A stretch of DNA of 64,000 nt from Paenibacillus sp. N3.4 (GCF_008017805.1 NZ_VRTT01000003.1:62001-126000); one strand, 5' to 3'. Positions 1 to 9,283 are shown, counted from the stretch's first letter. The notes: generated from the letters alone by a model not told the origin. Made by a program: numbers and translations.

Positions 1-1318
1 GATCTCCAAATAGGGTTGTAAACCTTATATGCTCCATCTGGGATATATTGATTATCTTTAAAAGTCGCAACACCAACATGAGTACCAGCCAAATCAAAAG
101 TATAGCTGCCTTTGGAATTATCCCATGCGTAGTCCGTCAAAATTGGACCACCACTGTCTCCACCTATAGATGCGTATGATTGAACAAACACCAAATTATT
201 TTCATAGCCGTAACCTGAATTACCCCACCATATTAAGACATTACTATGAGTAATGACACCAGCGGATAGAGCACCTGTAAAAGCACCGCGCAAATAAACA
301 GTATCACCGACCATATCTGACGTGTAGACACCTGTATAAGGAATTAATGTGGAACTATTGGGATACGGCACTCTTGGATTCCCACCTCTGGAGGTCAGTG
401 TAATATATCCAGCATCGCCCACTGCATCAGAACCATCGCTATTTGATGATGTTGTCCTGAATGTCCAGTTCCCTATTTTAGGGTCTTCAGTCCAAGGTTG
501 ATACCATGCTTCAGTTGAACCAACATTCGCACAATGACCCGCAGTTACTAAAACAACTTGATTGGCTTGATTGTCTCCAAAATACCCTGCCGTACATCCA
601 TGGGTGTTGCTTTGAATTAATGAGCCTGAAGGGAATGGATCACCATAGTTAGTTGTATCTGCTTCTAATTTCGTAGATATTTTTGGAATGAATGCTAGAA
701 AGTCTTTTTCTGTACCAAAAAGTGAATTGAATTTACTCGTTTTTACACTACTCATATCTTCAACTGACAATATTAACTTATTATTTTTTGTATCAGGAAT
801 AATAGCTTGGATGGACCCGGGCTCTGCTTTAGTCATAATGATTTTTTTAGCGTTGTCTAACTCATTTTTAGAGTACTTTACCTTTTGGAACTTAATCTTC
901 TCAATTGATTTTACTTTTCTTTAATCTTGCTCTTAGTTTTCTCCTCATCTTGTGTTACCTGAACAACGATTGTTCCATCATTACTGTCATAATAAAAATC
1001 GGCAAACTCCTTTGGGTTTTCTTCAATTATCTTTTTAATAATCGGAGCGTCCTTTTTTACCTTATTTTTTTCCTTATATTTTTCTAACTCATCACCTTGT
1101 AAATTCAAAAAAGGATTGCTTGGAATCTCATTTTGGTTATTTTCTTCTGTAATCCTTTTTATTTCGTCAATTGAACCTCTTATAAGTGTAAAGTCTCTTT
1201 TTTCAGATGGGTTGTTCAGCTGTTGATCATTGGATGCATAGATTGAATTGGAGAAACTAGCTATTAATAGTGTAAAAATTGTAGTGACTACAGCTGTTTT
1301 AATTATCTTTTTTGACAT
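1..1318 (-). pseudogene. Secreted chymotrypsin-like (S1, streptogrisin/glutamyl-endopeptidase type) serine protease, frameshifted and cut by the window edge
   Basis: The first frame (1318 to 911) encodes 135 residues: a signal peptide (basic MSKK, hydrophobic stretch, cut near YAS), then a charged pro-region ending in a typical pro-domain pattern (FADFYYDSNDGTIVVQVT). It stops at 911-913. The minus-one frame continues directly with KSIEKIKFQKVKYSKNEL and then a complete protease core: TAGHC (His codon at 534-536), an Asp-containing SDGSDAVGDAGY segment and the serine motif GDSGGP near 145-165. The protease frame has no start of its own with a ribosome binding site, and the junction lies in an A-rich run (GAAAAGTAAAA, about 910-922). 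One extra A would give one continuous preproprotease. The AAAGGATG site upstream of 1318 is good. I infer a one-base deletion, or a sequencing error. Active products of this family are exported and self-processed. The 3' end lies outside the window. Confidence 0.82.
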
Positions 1319-1654
1319 TGATCATTCATCCTTTCAATGTATTGAGCTATGACAATAAGACAAAGACTATGACAGACGATAGTTTAAGACCTGTAAATGA
1401 TAGATTGTCAATCACCTCCATTTATATAAAAAAGGTTTTATTTTCCTTTTAATACTATAATATCCAATTAAAAAGGAAAAGAATTTTCATAGTTTTGTAA
1501 CAATTTTATCGATTAAGTATATTTATACCTCAACTTTCGGTGCGATCAAGCTTAGGTTGTGAAGTTTAGCAGGTGGAAATCTTGTTGGAGAGGCTTAAGC
1601 CATGCTTCGCAAAACGATTTATACAATAGATGAAAATGCTCTGCCTAACATAGT
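1319..1654. other. Non-coding stretch upstream of the protease
   Basis: This AT-rich stretch contains no credible gene. On the minus strand it carries an isolated strong Shine-Dalgarno (GGAGGTGA, about 1413-1420) followed by TTG and a 14-codon frame, roughly 100 bases upstream of the protease start. AT-rich -10-like sequence (TATTATAGTATTAAA) lies further upstream at about 1450-1465. The right end runs into the degenerate gene fragment at 1655. Confidence 0.5.
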
Positions 1655-2214
1655 ATGGCGGTAGTCAGCCATCGGGATGACTTATTCATCACCAATACGG
1701 ATTATGGGTGCAAAGTAAAAATTGCAGCAAAGCAGGAAGTTGTAAGAAACGGAACCAGGTACCGTTCTTCTGCCTCCGGGAGAACACACTTGGCAGTGGA
1801 CCGAGCAGCTTCCGATCCCGATTCGACCGATTATAATCCGATCCATGAATGTGAATAGAGGAGCGACAATTTATTACACAAAATCGGCAGGCACGGAGGT
1901 TTACCGGATCGAGAAAAGCCATGATGGCGGTGAAACTTGGAGCGCTGTCGGGTTGACGCCATTAACGGAATTCACTCAAAAAGAATTGCAAAACGGAGAA
2001 AAGATACATATCTGCGTATTTGCCGTCAACGCCGAGCATAAAAGCGAGCCGTCCGGCGATTATCCGATTTACGTGAGGATGCGCCACATCTCCCGCCGGA
2101 TGGTTTGAAACTTATGAAGAGGGCATCAGGTTGGGAATTGAGTTGGAGTGGGTGCCCTGGGTTACGGAATACAGGTTGTACTGTAAGGAACGAGGAGCCC
2201 GGGATTTTGAATAG
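1655..2214 (+). pseudogene. Degenerate C-terminal fragment of a large FN3/Ig-type (probably carbohydrate-active) protein
   Basis: Three overlapping open stretches join into one protein-like sequence only if the reading frame is changed at least three times. The order is VSHRDDLFITNTDYG in the first frame, LLPPGEHTWQWTEQLP through YYTKSAGTEVYRIEKS and GGETWSAVGLTPLTEF in the next, then EDAPHLPPDGLKLMKR, and finally VTEYRLYCKERGARDF. The repeated pattern (value, WELSW, EYRLYxK) resembles fibronectin type III modules at the ends of large Paenibacillaceae glycoside-hydrolase or heparinase-like proteins; this assignment is from memory of such sequences. No promoter, start or 5' part is present, so I regard it as a relic left by deletion. 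It borders the sugar transport operon but does not belong to it. Confidence 0.6.
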
Positions 2215-2340
2215 ATTTTTTAGGGGTTGTCCAAGTGTAAACCCAAATGATTAATTTGTACAGTGGATTAATTAAAATAATGAGAAAGGCCAGATTAATT
2301 GCGATATTGCACAGTATGCAGTAAATTTTTGGAATATTTA

Positions 2341-2370
2341 TTGACGAAAACAACAATTAAGCTCTATAAT
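2341..2370 (+). promoter_or_regulatory. Sigma-A promoter of the sugar ABC operon
   Basis: TTGACG (2341-2346) and TATAAT (2365-2370) are 18 bases apart, close to the vegetative consensus. The predicted start is near 2377, just before the palindrome at 2382-2392 and 40 bases before the first permease gene. Confidence 0.8.
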
Positions 2371-2381
2371 AAAAATAATTA

Positions 2382-2392
2382 GTCCAGTGGAC
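2382..2392. promoter_or_regulatory. Probable repressor operator of the sugar ABC operon
   Basis: GTCCA-G-TGGAC is a perfect odd-length palindrome placed at the expected +5 to +15 of the operon promoter, where a bound repressor would block initiation. A similar half (ACAGTGGA) occurs upstream at 2259-2266. The ROK regulator at 7300-8493 is the obvious candidate binder; this is inference from position. Confidence 0.5.
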
Positions 2393-2417
2393 GTATAAAT
2401 TAAAGAGGGGGCAAAAC

Positions 2418-3317
2418 GTGAAAAGAAAATATTCTGATTATGTAATTGGCTACGCTTTCACACTTCCTTATCTGATCGGGGCGTTCATACTCTTCCTCAT
2501 CCCTGCCATCATGTCTTTGTATTATTCATTTACAAGATTCAAGGTCATTTCGGCTCCCACCTTCACAGGGCTGGCCAACTTTCACCAATTAATGGACGAC
2601 AAGCAGTTTTGGACCGCATTTAAAAACACATGGGTATTCGCACTTCTCTACGTACCTATGCAGGTCATAATCCCATTGATATTTGCTGTGCTGCTTTACA
2701 GCTCGGGTGGTTATATCAAGGGAAAACTGGCTGGCGTCCTGCGAGCGGTTTATTATTTTCCGGCCATTCCGTCCTGGTTCATTATTGGTATGGTGTGGAT
2801 CTGGCTGCTCAGCCCCGAAATTGGCATTGTCAATCAACTGCTGTCGCTCCTAGGCGTCTCTAAGATTGCGTTTCTCCAGGTAGAATCGGCGACGATTATC
2901 CCAACGCTTGCCGCTGTAGGCGTATGGAAAGGCTTGGGTTATGCGATGTTCATTTATTACATAGGCCTCAATAACATACCTCAAACGCTGTATGAAGCGG
3001 CAGAAATCGATGGGGTGAACAGTTGGCAGAGACTGCGGAACATAACAGCACCGATGCTGTCTCCTACGATATTCTTAGTGCTTATCATGGCGATTTCCGA
3101 TGCTTTCCGTACATTCGATCAACATTTTGTGATGGTGTATAACCGCAGCAACATGTATTCGAAGTCGCATCTCATGGTGTATCTGTACGAAAAGGCGTTC
3201 CGTTTTCTGGATATGGGCTATGCCTCGCTGATTGCTTGGGTCGTCTTTGTTTGCTTGATTCTGATTACACTGTTCATCCTTAAACTCCAGAAAACATGGG
3301 TCCATTATGAAGAATAG
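2418..3317 (+). CDS. Sugar ABC transporter permease, MalF/UgpA type
   Basis: This 299-residue polytopic membrane protein of the binding-protein-dependent carbohydrate uptake family (CUT1) has about six transmembrane segments. The EAA loop that docks the ATPase is visible as YEAAEIDGVNSWQRLRNIT, around residues 193-211. The GTG start at 2418 is supported by AGAGGGGG seven bases upstream. It is the first gene of an operon with a second permease (11-base gap), a binding protein and NagZ. The partner and the glycosidase downstream suggest import of a GlcNAc-containing oligosaccharide, such as a chitobiose- or muropeptide-like compound. No ATPase is encoded in the cluster, so it probably uses a shared MsmX-type ATPase encoded elsewhere. 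The substrate is inferred only from context. Confidence 0.9.
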   Translation: MKRKYSDYVIGYAFTLPYLIGAFILFLIPAIMSLYYSFTRFKVISAPTFTGLANFHQLMDDKQFWTAFKNTWVFALLYVPMQVIIPLIFAVLLYSSGGYIKGKLAGVLRAVYYFPAIPSWFIIGMVWIWLLSPEIGIVNQLLSLLGVSKIAFLQVESATIIPTLAAVGVWKGLGYAMFIYYIGLNNIPQTLYEAAEIDGVNSWQRLRNITAPMLSPTIFLVLIMAISDAFRTFDQHFVMVYNRSNMYSKSHLMVYLYEKAFRFLDMGYASLIAWVVFVCLILITLFILKLQKTWVHYEE

Positions 3318-3328
3318 GAGACAACGAG

Positions 3329-4225
3329 ATGGAAAATAACACGGTTCTGGACTCTGCCTTATTCAGCGGCAAAACTATAGTAGGTTCCGCCAAACACTCG
3401 GTAGGGGGAATGATCAGCACAATTATCCTGTTGCTTGGAGCAGCCAGCATGGTGCTTCCTTTCATATGGCTCATCCTTGCGTCGCTAAAAACCAATGCGG
3501 AATTTTACAATTCCTTTCATTGGATACCATCCAAGCTGCAATGGAGCAACTATAAAGAACTGCTATTTCCCAAACAGGGACCAAGTTTTATGCTCTATGT
3601 GTTCAATACCGTGAAGATTACGGTGCTATCCGTTTTTGGCATGGTAGCGTCATGCAGCCTTGTTGCTTTCGCTATTGCGCGAATTCAATTCCCTGGCAAG
3701 AACTTTATTTTCGGCTTTGCCGTCATATCGATGTTTTTACCGGTTCAAATAACGATGATTCCGCAGTTCATTATTTTCAAGGAGTTCGGGTGGATTGGGA
3801 CGCATTTGCCGCTTATTGTTCCTTCCTTTTTCGGTGGAGCTTTTGGCATCGTGCTGATGAGGCAGTATTATCGGTCGATCTCGAAGGAGTTCGATGAAGC
3901 GGCAAAAATGGACGGAGCCGGATGGTTGGCCATTTACGCCAAAATTCATCTGCCCATCGTGGCTTCTCCCATGATTACCCTTGCGGTGCTCACTTTCCAG
4001 GAAAAGTGGGCGGAGCTGTTGTATCCTATGATTTTTATCGGTAAAAACAAAGATTTATGGACAATGGTGTTGAAAATCAAAGACATTTCCACAGGCCAGT
4101 ATAATGCTCGGCCCGAACTCGAAATGGCAGGGGATGTCCTACTCATCATTCCGGTCATCATCTTGTTTATTGTTGCTCAAAAGTTTTTTACCAAGAGTAT
4201 CACTTCTTCCGGTGTGAAAGGATAG
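3329..4225 (+). CDS. Sugar ABC transporter permease, MalG/UgpE type
   Basis: This 298-residue second permease is the partner of the preceding gene. Its N-terminus is hydrophilic, then about six membrane helices follow. The EAA motif is FDEAAKMDGAGWLAIYAKI (about residues 189-207). The ATG start has AGGAGA upstream. The 11-base spacing to the first permease and the 49 bases to the binding-protein start indicate one transcript. CUT1 importers work as a heterodimer of these two proteins with an ATPase dimer and an external lipoprotein. Nothing unusual is visible in the sequence. Confidence 0.9.
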   Translation: MENNTVLDSALFSGKTIVGSAKHSVGGMISTIILLLGAASMVLPFIWLILASLKTNAEFYNSFHWIPSKLQWSNYKELLFPKQGPSFMLYVFNTVKITVLSVFGMVASCSLVAFAIARIQFPGKNFIFGFAVISMFLPVQITMIPQFIIFKEFGWIGTHLPLIVPSFFGGAFGIVLMRQYYRSISKEFDEAAKMDGAGWLAIYAKIHLPIVASPMITLAVLTFQEKWAELLYPMIFIGKNKDLWTMVLKIKDISTGQYNARPELEMAGDVLLIIPVIILFIVAQKFFTKSITSSGVKG

Positions 4226-4274
4226 CATCCTTTTATATAGTCATACAACAATCATAAGTGTGGGGGGATTTGTC

Positions 4275-5615
4275 TTGAAAAAAGTTTTGTTAACATCATT
4301 AACGGCCGTCATTTCTTCATCTATCGCGTTGTCCGGTTGCAGTTCCAATAACGGAACTGTTGCCAGTCCTGAAGCATCGAAAGCACCGAGTGCTTCGAGT
4401 TCTGCAAGCGTTGCGCCATCGAAAGCTCCTGTCAAAATCAAAGTTGCTTATTACGCTGATGAAACGGCACGTTCCACGATGGGCAGCATCATCAAGAAGT
4501 TCATGGAGACGAACAAGAACATAACGGTTGAAGATATCGGCACCGATTGGCAGACTCACTATGACAACCTGAAAGTGGACCTTGCGGCAGGGCAGGGACC
4601 GACTGTGTTCTTACTGGATGGTCCATACATCCCTCAATATTCGACGGAAAAAACGATTCAGGATTTAACCGATTTTACAAAGGATATCAAGCTGGACGAT
4701 TACTACGGGTTTGATGCCATTAAAACGCCGCAAGGCAAAATCTTCGGCATTCCGCAGGCGATTCAGGTGAATGCGCTCTACTACAATAAAGAAATGTTTG
4801 ATAAAGCAGGCGTAGCTTACCCGACAGATAGTTGGACAACAGATGATGTCTATCAAGCGGCGAAGAAATTGACCGACAAGAACACCAAGCAGTTCGGAAT
4901 CGGACTTCCACAGCATATTCGTTATGGCTGGTATACAGTTGTACGTCAATTTGGCGGGGATTTGCTCAACAAGGAAAGAACGAAAAGTACCTTCGTCAGC
5001 GATCCTAAAGCGAAAGATGCATTTGAATATATGAAGAAATTTTGGGATGAAAGCTTGACGCCCGGCTTGAAGGATCAAGAAGGCGAAATCGGCGGCAAAT
5101 ACCATACTTGGATGTCGCGCAAAATCGTCGCGATGTTCTACGATAACTACGCCAGAAGATTAACCAACGATAAAGAGGGTCTTAAATACGATGTGGCCGT
5201 GGTTCCAAAAAGTCCGAATGGCGGCGTTAATTACAGCGCATTTGTTGCTAATACTTGGGTGATGAACGCAAAAGCCGCAGCGGCAGAGAAGCAAGCAGGC
5301 TGGGAGTTTATGAAATATTTCCTCAGTGAAGATGCTCAAAAGCTGAATTCAACGCTTGCAGAAGGCATTACTGCTAATAAAAAAGTAGCGCAAGCCTCCA
5401 TCGCTGATCACAAAGGTGCGCCAGAACATATCAAAGTTTTCCTAGACAATATGAAATACGCGGGTGACTTAGGCGACAATGTCGTATGGGAAGAGTGGAT
5501 GGGTGCCGTAGATCCGATCATTAAAGACTATTTGTCCGGCAAAATCGATATCAACAAATTGTTGACCGAAGGGGACAAAGCTGCTCAAGCCGTGCTTGAT
5601 AAAGCAAAAAAATAA
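4275..5615 (+). CDS. Extracellular sugar-binding lipoprotein of the ABC importer
   Basis: This is a family 1 solute-binding protein of about 446 residues. I chose TTG at 4275 rather than the earlier in-frame GTG at 4260, because the GGGGGGA run at 4262-4268 is then a correctly spaced ribosome binding site and the protein starts MKKVLLTSL with a lipobox (ALSGC, Cys22). After the lipid-anchored Cys there is a Ser/Ala/Pro-rich linker to about residue 48, then a two-lobed periplasmic-binding fold (for example VDLAAGQGPTVFLLDG and WEFMKYFLSEDAQKL). It would capture the saccharide outside the membrane and deliver it to the two permeases upstream. The substrate is probably the same one that NagZ cleaves; this is inferred from operon context. 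Confidence 0.9.
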   Translation: MKKVLLTSLTAVISSSIALSGCSSNNGTVASPEASKAPSASSSASVAPSKAPVKIKVAYYADETARSTMGSIIKKFMETNKNITVEDIGTDWQTHYDNLKVDLAAGQGPTVFLLDGPYIPQYSTEKTIQDLTDFTKDIKLDDYYGFDAIKTPQGKIFGIPQAIQVNALYYNKEMFDKAGVAYPTDSWTTDDVYQAAKKLTDKNTKQFGIGLPQHIRYGWYTVVRQFGGDLLNKERTKSTFVSDPKAKDAFEYMKKFWDESLTPGLKDQEGEIGGKYHTWMSRKIVAMFYDNYARRLTNDKEGLKYDVAVVPKSPNGGVNYSAFVANTWVMNAKAAAAEKQAGWEFMKYFLSEDAQKLNSTLAEGITANKKVAQASIADHKGAPEHIKVFLDNMKYAGDLGDNVVWEEWMGAVDPIIKDYLSGKIDINKLLTEGDKAAQAVLDKAKK

Positions 5616-5636
5616 GAAGTATGAGGAATCGAAACT

Positions 5637-7193
5637 ATGACATTACATCATTTTGAACCTATCAACAAGAGCATGCGGAACTTATCGCTGGAAGAGAAAG
5701 TGGCCGAAATGTGTGTGCTTGGACTTGCGAAGCAGACGCTGCCGTCAGCAGACAAGTTAAGGCTGGGACAAATTGGCGGCGTCGGTATTTTCCCACACGA
5801 TATTGGGTCGTATGCTTACACGAAGCAGCTTCTACAGGAAGTACGAGAAGCTGCAGGCGAGCAACGAGGCGGATTGCCATTCTACCTTTCAATCGACGAG
5901 GAAGCAGGCAGCTTATCCAATTTCAAAGATTTTTTTCCTTATATCCCTGGGAACCGGGCAGTAGCGTTAAGCGAAGATCCGCAGGCTGCTTATGCGCTTG
6001 GCAGATTGATAGGCAGTCAGTTGTTTGAACTGGGTATTCCAATGAATTGGGCTCCTGTCCTGGATGTAAATACGAACATCGATAATCCGGTGATTGGTGT
6101 CCGTTCATTTGGCGAAGATCCAAAGCTTGTCGCGGCATATGGGGAGGCTTATATCCGGGGATTGCACAGCGCAGGAATTGCCTCCACAGCCAAGCATTTT
6201 CCAGGCCACGGACAGGTGAGCGGAGACTCACATTATGTGCTTCCGGAATGCGAGCTTACGTTGGAGCAGTTAATGGCGGGACCGTTAATCCCTTTTCAAA
6301 GGGCGATTGAAGCGCAAGTTGACTCGATGATGCTGGCGCATCTTATTTTTCCAAACATTCCGGAGTCGCAAGGGCTGCCAGCTTCTTTAAGCCCATTTTT
6401 CGTGACGGATTTGTTGAGGATACAGTTAGGCTATGAAGGCGTTATTTGCACGGATGATGTAGAGATGGGCGCAATCAAAAATAATTTCGAGCCGGAAGAA
6501 GTCGGAAGATTGGCGATTCAGGCGGGGAATGACATGATTCTCATGTGTCATACGCCTGATTTTCAACAGAGAGTCATGAATGGCATTGTGCAAGCGGTGC
6601 GTGCGGGTGACATTGCCGAATCGCAAATCGACGCTTCGCTGCTTAGGATAGAGCGGCTCAAAAACAGTTTTGTCATGTATCGAGAAAAGGCGCAGCCGCT
6701 TCCCATGAATTCTTGGGAGAAGGAGGCGCTGGCACTTGCCAAAGCGACCATAGTCGTCGAGCAGGATCCTGCTTCACTGCTGCCGTTAACTCCGTCGAAG
6801 AAGTATTTGCTTCTTGTTCCAAAGCAGGAGAAGTTAACCGTTGCGGATAATGCAGCTGCCAGTGAGCTGACTCTGGAGGCGAAGCTGCTGGGAAAAAACA
6901 TCAATGTGAAGACCATTTATACGTCCATGCAACCAGACGCGCAAGAAATTGAAGCCATTATGGCTGAGCTTACGCCGTACGATGTTGTTATGCTAGGTAC
7001 GATTAATGCGCATATTTTTGAAGATCAGCTTCAGTTGGCCCGGAGGCTTGCCGATGCTAAACCGCTGATCACCCTCGTATTGCGCAATCCTTATGATGCT
7101 GCGCTTTTGCCGCAAAAGACCAGCAAGGTATTCATCTGTTCAACTTCGGAATACGCCATGCGTGCATTTGCAGAGCTGCATTGTACAATTTGA
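5637..7193 (+). CDS. nagZ: Glycoside hydrolase family 3 beta-N-acetylhexosaminidase, cytoplasmic
   Basis: This 518-residue protein has the NagZ fingerprint KHFPGHGQVSGDSHYVLP at residues 186-203, whose Asp-His pair acts as general acid/base in this GH3 branch. The nucleophile region is CTDDVEMGAI near residue 272. The TIM-barrel domain ends near residue 340 and is followed by a C-terminal alpha/beta domain, as in the longer Firmicutes enzymes. No signal peptide is visible, unlike the exported Bacillus subtilis enzyme, so it should act inside the cell on imported GlcNAc-beta-linked disaccharides or muropeptides. It lies 21 bases after the binding-protein gene with a GAGGA site and is probably co-transcribed with the importer. 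Confidence 0.9.
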   Translation: MTLHHFEPINKSMRNLSLEEKVAEMCVLGLAKQTLPSADKLRLGQIGGVGIFPHDIGSYAYTKQLLQEVREAAGEQRGGLPFYLSIDEEAGSLSNFKDFFPYIPGNRAVALSEDPQAAYALGRLIGSQLFELGIPMNWAPVLDVNTNIDNPVIGVRSFGEDPKLVAAYGEAYIRGLHSAGIASTAKHFPGHGQVSGDSHYVLPECELTLEQLMAGPLIPFQRAIEAQVDSMMLAHLIFPNIPESQGLPASLSPFFVTDLLRIQLGYEGVICTDDVEMGAIKNNFEPEEVGRLAIQAGNDMILMCHTPDFQQRVMNGIVQAVRAGDIAESQIDASLLRIERLKNSFVMYREKAQPLPMNSWEKEALALAKATIVVEQDPASLLPLTPSKKYLLLVPKQEKLTVADNAAASELTLEAKLLGKNINVKTIYTSMQPDAQEIEAIMAELTPYDVVMLGTINAHIFEDQLQLARRLADAKPLITLVLRNPYDAALLPQKTSKVFICSTSEYAMRAFAELHCTI

Positions 7194-7299
7194 GTCAAAT
7201 GCTTGATATCCAAATGTTGGTTGAATATACTTTCTAATTTCTAAGCATTATTTGGTATAATGTTAGCAGAAAAGAGCAGGGAAGATAGAAGGGATACTT

Positions 7300-8493
7300 A
7301 TGAAAGCAATCAAAGGAAATTTGCAGCTCATGAAAGAAATCAATACGGCGTCCGTATTAAATTTGCTTCATCGAGAAGGCAAACTCTCGCGCGCAGAAAT
7401 ATCGACGATCACGAAACTCAGTGCGACGACCGTTTCTGCGTTGGTCGAGGATCTAATCGCGCAAAACATCGTGACCGAGACGGGCGAGAGACCATCCGTC
7501 GGAGCAGGGCGCAAGGCAATTGCGCTGCAAATCAATAAAGACGGAGGTTATGTGATCGGCATCTCGCTGGGCAGCAAGTATTTAATTAGCGCGGTGCTTA
7601 ACCTTCACGGAGAATGTATCGCGGAATTCAAAACAAGAATTGCTTCCGGAAATGAAGCTGTTGCAGAGCAGATACGGCTTGCACTTCAGAGCTGCCTGGA
7701 TCAGCAGAATATGCTGGATTCCGGTACGGTTAAGGGAGTCGGCATTGCAGCTCCGGGAATTATTGATGAAAAGGGAGAGACCATTGTCTATTCCAGCTAT
7801 CTGAAACTAGCGAATCTTAACATAAAAGAACAGCTCAAGCTAAGCTATCCGGGTATTCCGATTCGCGTGATGAACGATTCGAATGCGGCGGCTTTTGCCG
7901 AATATTATTCTGGTGTCGGGAAAAATAAGCGCAGCATGCTCTATTTTTCCATCCATGAGGGGATCGGCGCGGGCATCATTCTGAATGGGGAAATCTATTC
8001 AGGCTTTCTGGGAGCCGCTGGTGAAATTGGCCACATTCCCGTTGAATCTAATGGGGCATTGTGCTTATGCGGCAAGCATGGCTGCATTGAGACGGTGATT
8101 ACAACGCCTTACCTCTTGGACAAATGCCAAGTGACTGCCCGAGCAGCTGAACAGCCTATCCCAGAGTCGATGGAGGAAGTTATCTCTGGCTACGAGAACG
8201 GTGAGGAGTGGCTTCAACCTGTCTTTGAAAAAGTGTTGAATACGATGACAATGATGGTTGCTTCTGCCATTAATCTGCTGAGTCCCGAAATGCTGGTTAT
8301 CGAAGGCTGGATGAATGAGAGTCCCAGGTTCATACGTGAACTTCACGCCGAACTGGCAGTATTCCCATTCCCTGTCGCATTCACCGAAGATCGACTTTCC
8401 GCTGCTTCTTATGGGGAAAAAGGCGCGCTGCAAGGAGCTGCTACTGGCATGCTGCAGCAAATTTTTGGCGCTTCGGCGTTAATATCTGAATAA
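7300..8493 (+). CDS. ROK-family transcriptional repressor (NagC/XylR type)
   Basis: This 397-residue protein has an N-terminal winged helix-turn-helix (residues about 15-70, including LSRAEISTITKLSATTVSAL), followed by an actin-like ROK sugar-binding domain. The ROK zinc signature is intact: GHIPVESNGALCLCG followed by KHGCIE, around residues 246-268. Regulators of this family bind a sugar or sugar phosphate and leave their operator. The gene follows NagZ after about 106 bases with its own AGAAGGG site and a TATAAT at 7256-7261, and is the likely regulator of the importer operon. A hairpin with a T-run closes it at 8508-8539. Confidence 0.88.
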   Translation: MKAIKGNLQLMKEINTASVLNLLHREGKLSRAEISTITKLSATTVSALVEDLIAQNIVTETGERPSVGAGRKAIALQINKDGGYVIGISLGSKYLISAVLNLHGECIAEFKTRIASGNEAVAEQIRLALQSCLDQQNMLDSGTVKGVGIAAPGIIDEKGETIVYSSYLKLANLNIKEQLKLSYPGIPIRVMNDSNAAAFAEYYSGVGKNKRSMLYFSIHEGIGAGIILNGEIYSGFLGAAGEIGHIPVESNGALCLCGKHGCIETVITTPYLLDKCQVTARAAEQPIPESMEEVISGYENGEEWLQPVFEKVLNTMTMMVASAINLLSPEMLVIEGWMNESPRFIRELHAELAVFPFPVAFTEDRLSAASYGEKGALQGAATGMLQQIFGASALISE

Positions 8494-8507
8494 ATGAACG
8501 ATGAAGA

Positions 8508-8539
8508 ACCTGTCCGCTTTAAGCTGGCAGGTACTTTTT
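8508..8539 (+). terminator. Rho-independent terminator after the ROK gene
   Basis: ACCTG pairs with CAGGT around an inner GCTT/AAGC stem, followed by TTTTT at 8535-8539. Confidence 0.75.
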
Positions 8540-8588
8540 GTTTGGATGCTCCCTGATGCGGTTGTGCTTGATGTGTTAAAAAAATGTC

Positions 8589-8620
8589 TTGACAAAAAAA
8601 GTGATTAGGTGCCATACTAT
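8589..8620 (+). promoter_or_regulatory. Promoter of the marR operon
   Basis: A perfect TTGACA (8589-8594) is followed by CATACT (8613-8618, 18-base spacing) or TACTAT (8615-8620). The predicted transcription start falls on or next to the marR ATG at 8625, so the mRNA may be leaderless. Direct overlap of promoter and gene start also suits autorepression by the MarR protein. Confidence 0.7.
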
Positions 8621-8624
8621 ATGT

Positions 8625-9188
8625 ATGGATAACAACAATAAAGCAACAAATGACATTGACGCAATTCCCTCACTTGTACAATCCCAACGTCAGATTGATC
8701 GTTATAACCTAGACATGGACGCACAGGCTATACTCGTCGCGTCTAGGCTAATGGCAGCGGGAGCCAAGCTTGGACATGCTTCGGAGATTCATTTCTCCAG
8801 ATTTGGTTTATCAACAGGGCGATATCGTTTATTGGCAGACCTTGAAGATAACGAAGGAGAAGAGTTGCCTTCGCAATTAGCGGAGCATCTAGGCGTTACG
8901 CGTGCTACAGTGACAGGTCTTATCGATGTTCTTGAGCGAGATGGCTTAGTATCGCGGCGATTTAGTTCAGAAGATGGCCGTCAAAGATCGGTCATGTTGA
9001 CGGAGGAAGGCGCAAAGAAGCTCCGTGAAATGGCTCCTGAGCATTTCGCTCGGCTGGAAGCAATGGTGGGCTTACTCAATATCGAGGAGCGCAGCGTATT
9101 TCTCGACCTGCTAGGCCGAGTTACCCAAGGTATCTCAGCACTTACGGACAAAACAGTCAAATCGAAGGAAAACATCAGTAATGAGTAG
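8625..9188 (+). CDS. MarR-family transcriptional regulator
   Basis: This 187-residue winged-helix protein has the DNA-binding core ELPSQLAEHLGVTRATVTG and wing SRRFSSEDGRQRSVMLT, typical MarR features. An upstream in-frame TTG at 8589 is part of the -35 box and cannot be the start, so ATG 8625 (MDNNNKATND) is preferred although no Shine-Dalgarno precedes it. MarR proteins usually repress themselves and adjacent genes until a phenolic or oxidising ligand binds. The next two genes, a membrane protein and an NAD(P)-binding reductase, are the likely targets. Confidence 0.85.
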   Translation: MDNNNKATNDIDAIPSLVQSQRQIDRYNLDMDAQAILVASRLMAAGAKLGHASEIHFSRFGLSTGRYRLLADLEDNEGEELPSQLAEHLGVTRATVTGLIDVLERDGLVSRRFSSEDGRQRSVMLTEEGAKKLREMAPEHFARLEAMVGLLNIEERSVFLDLLGRVTQGISALTDKTVKSKENISNE

Positions 9189-9283
9189 AACGGGCTAGTG
9201 CAGCTAGCCTATTTTTACCCTCATATAGTTAGGTTCCTAATTATGTTTTGCTGAACTATATAAAAGAAGAAAGGAGTAACGAA

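Noticed and set aside
4665-5105. 146-residue antisense frame in the binding-protein gene
   Set aside because: Shadow of a clear solute-binding protein gene.
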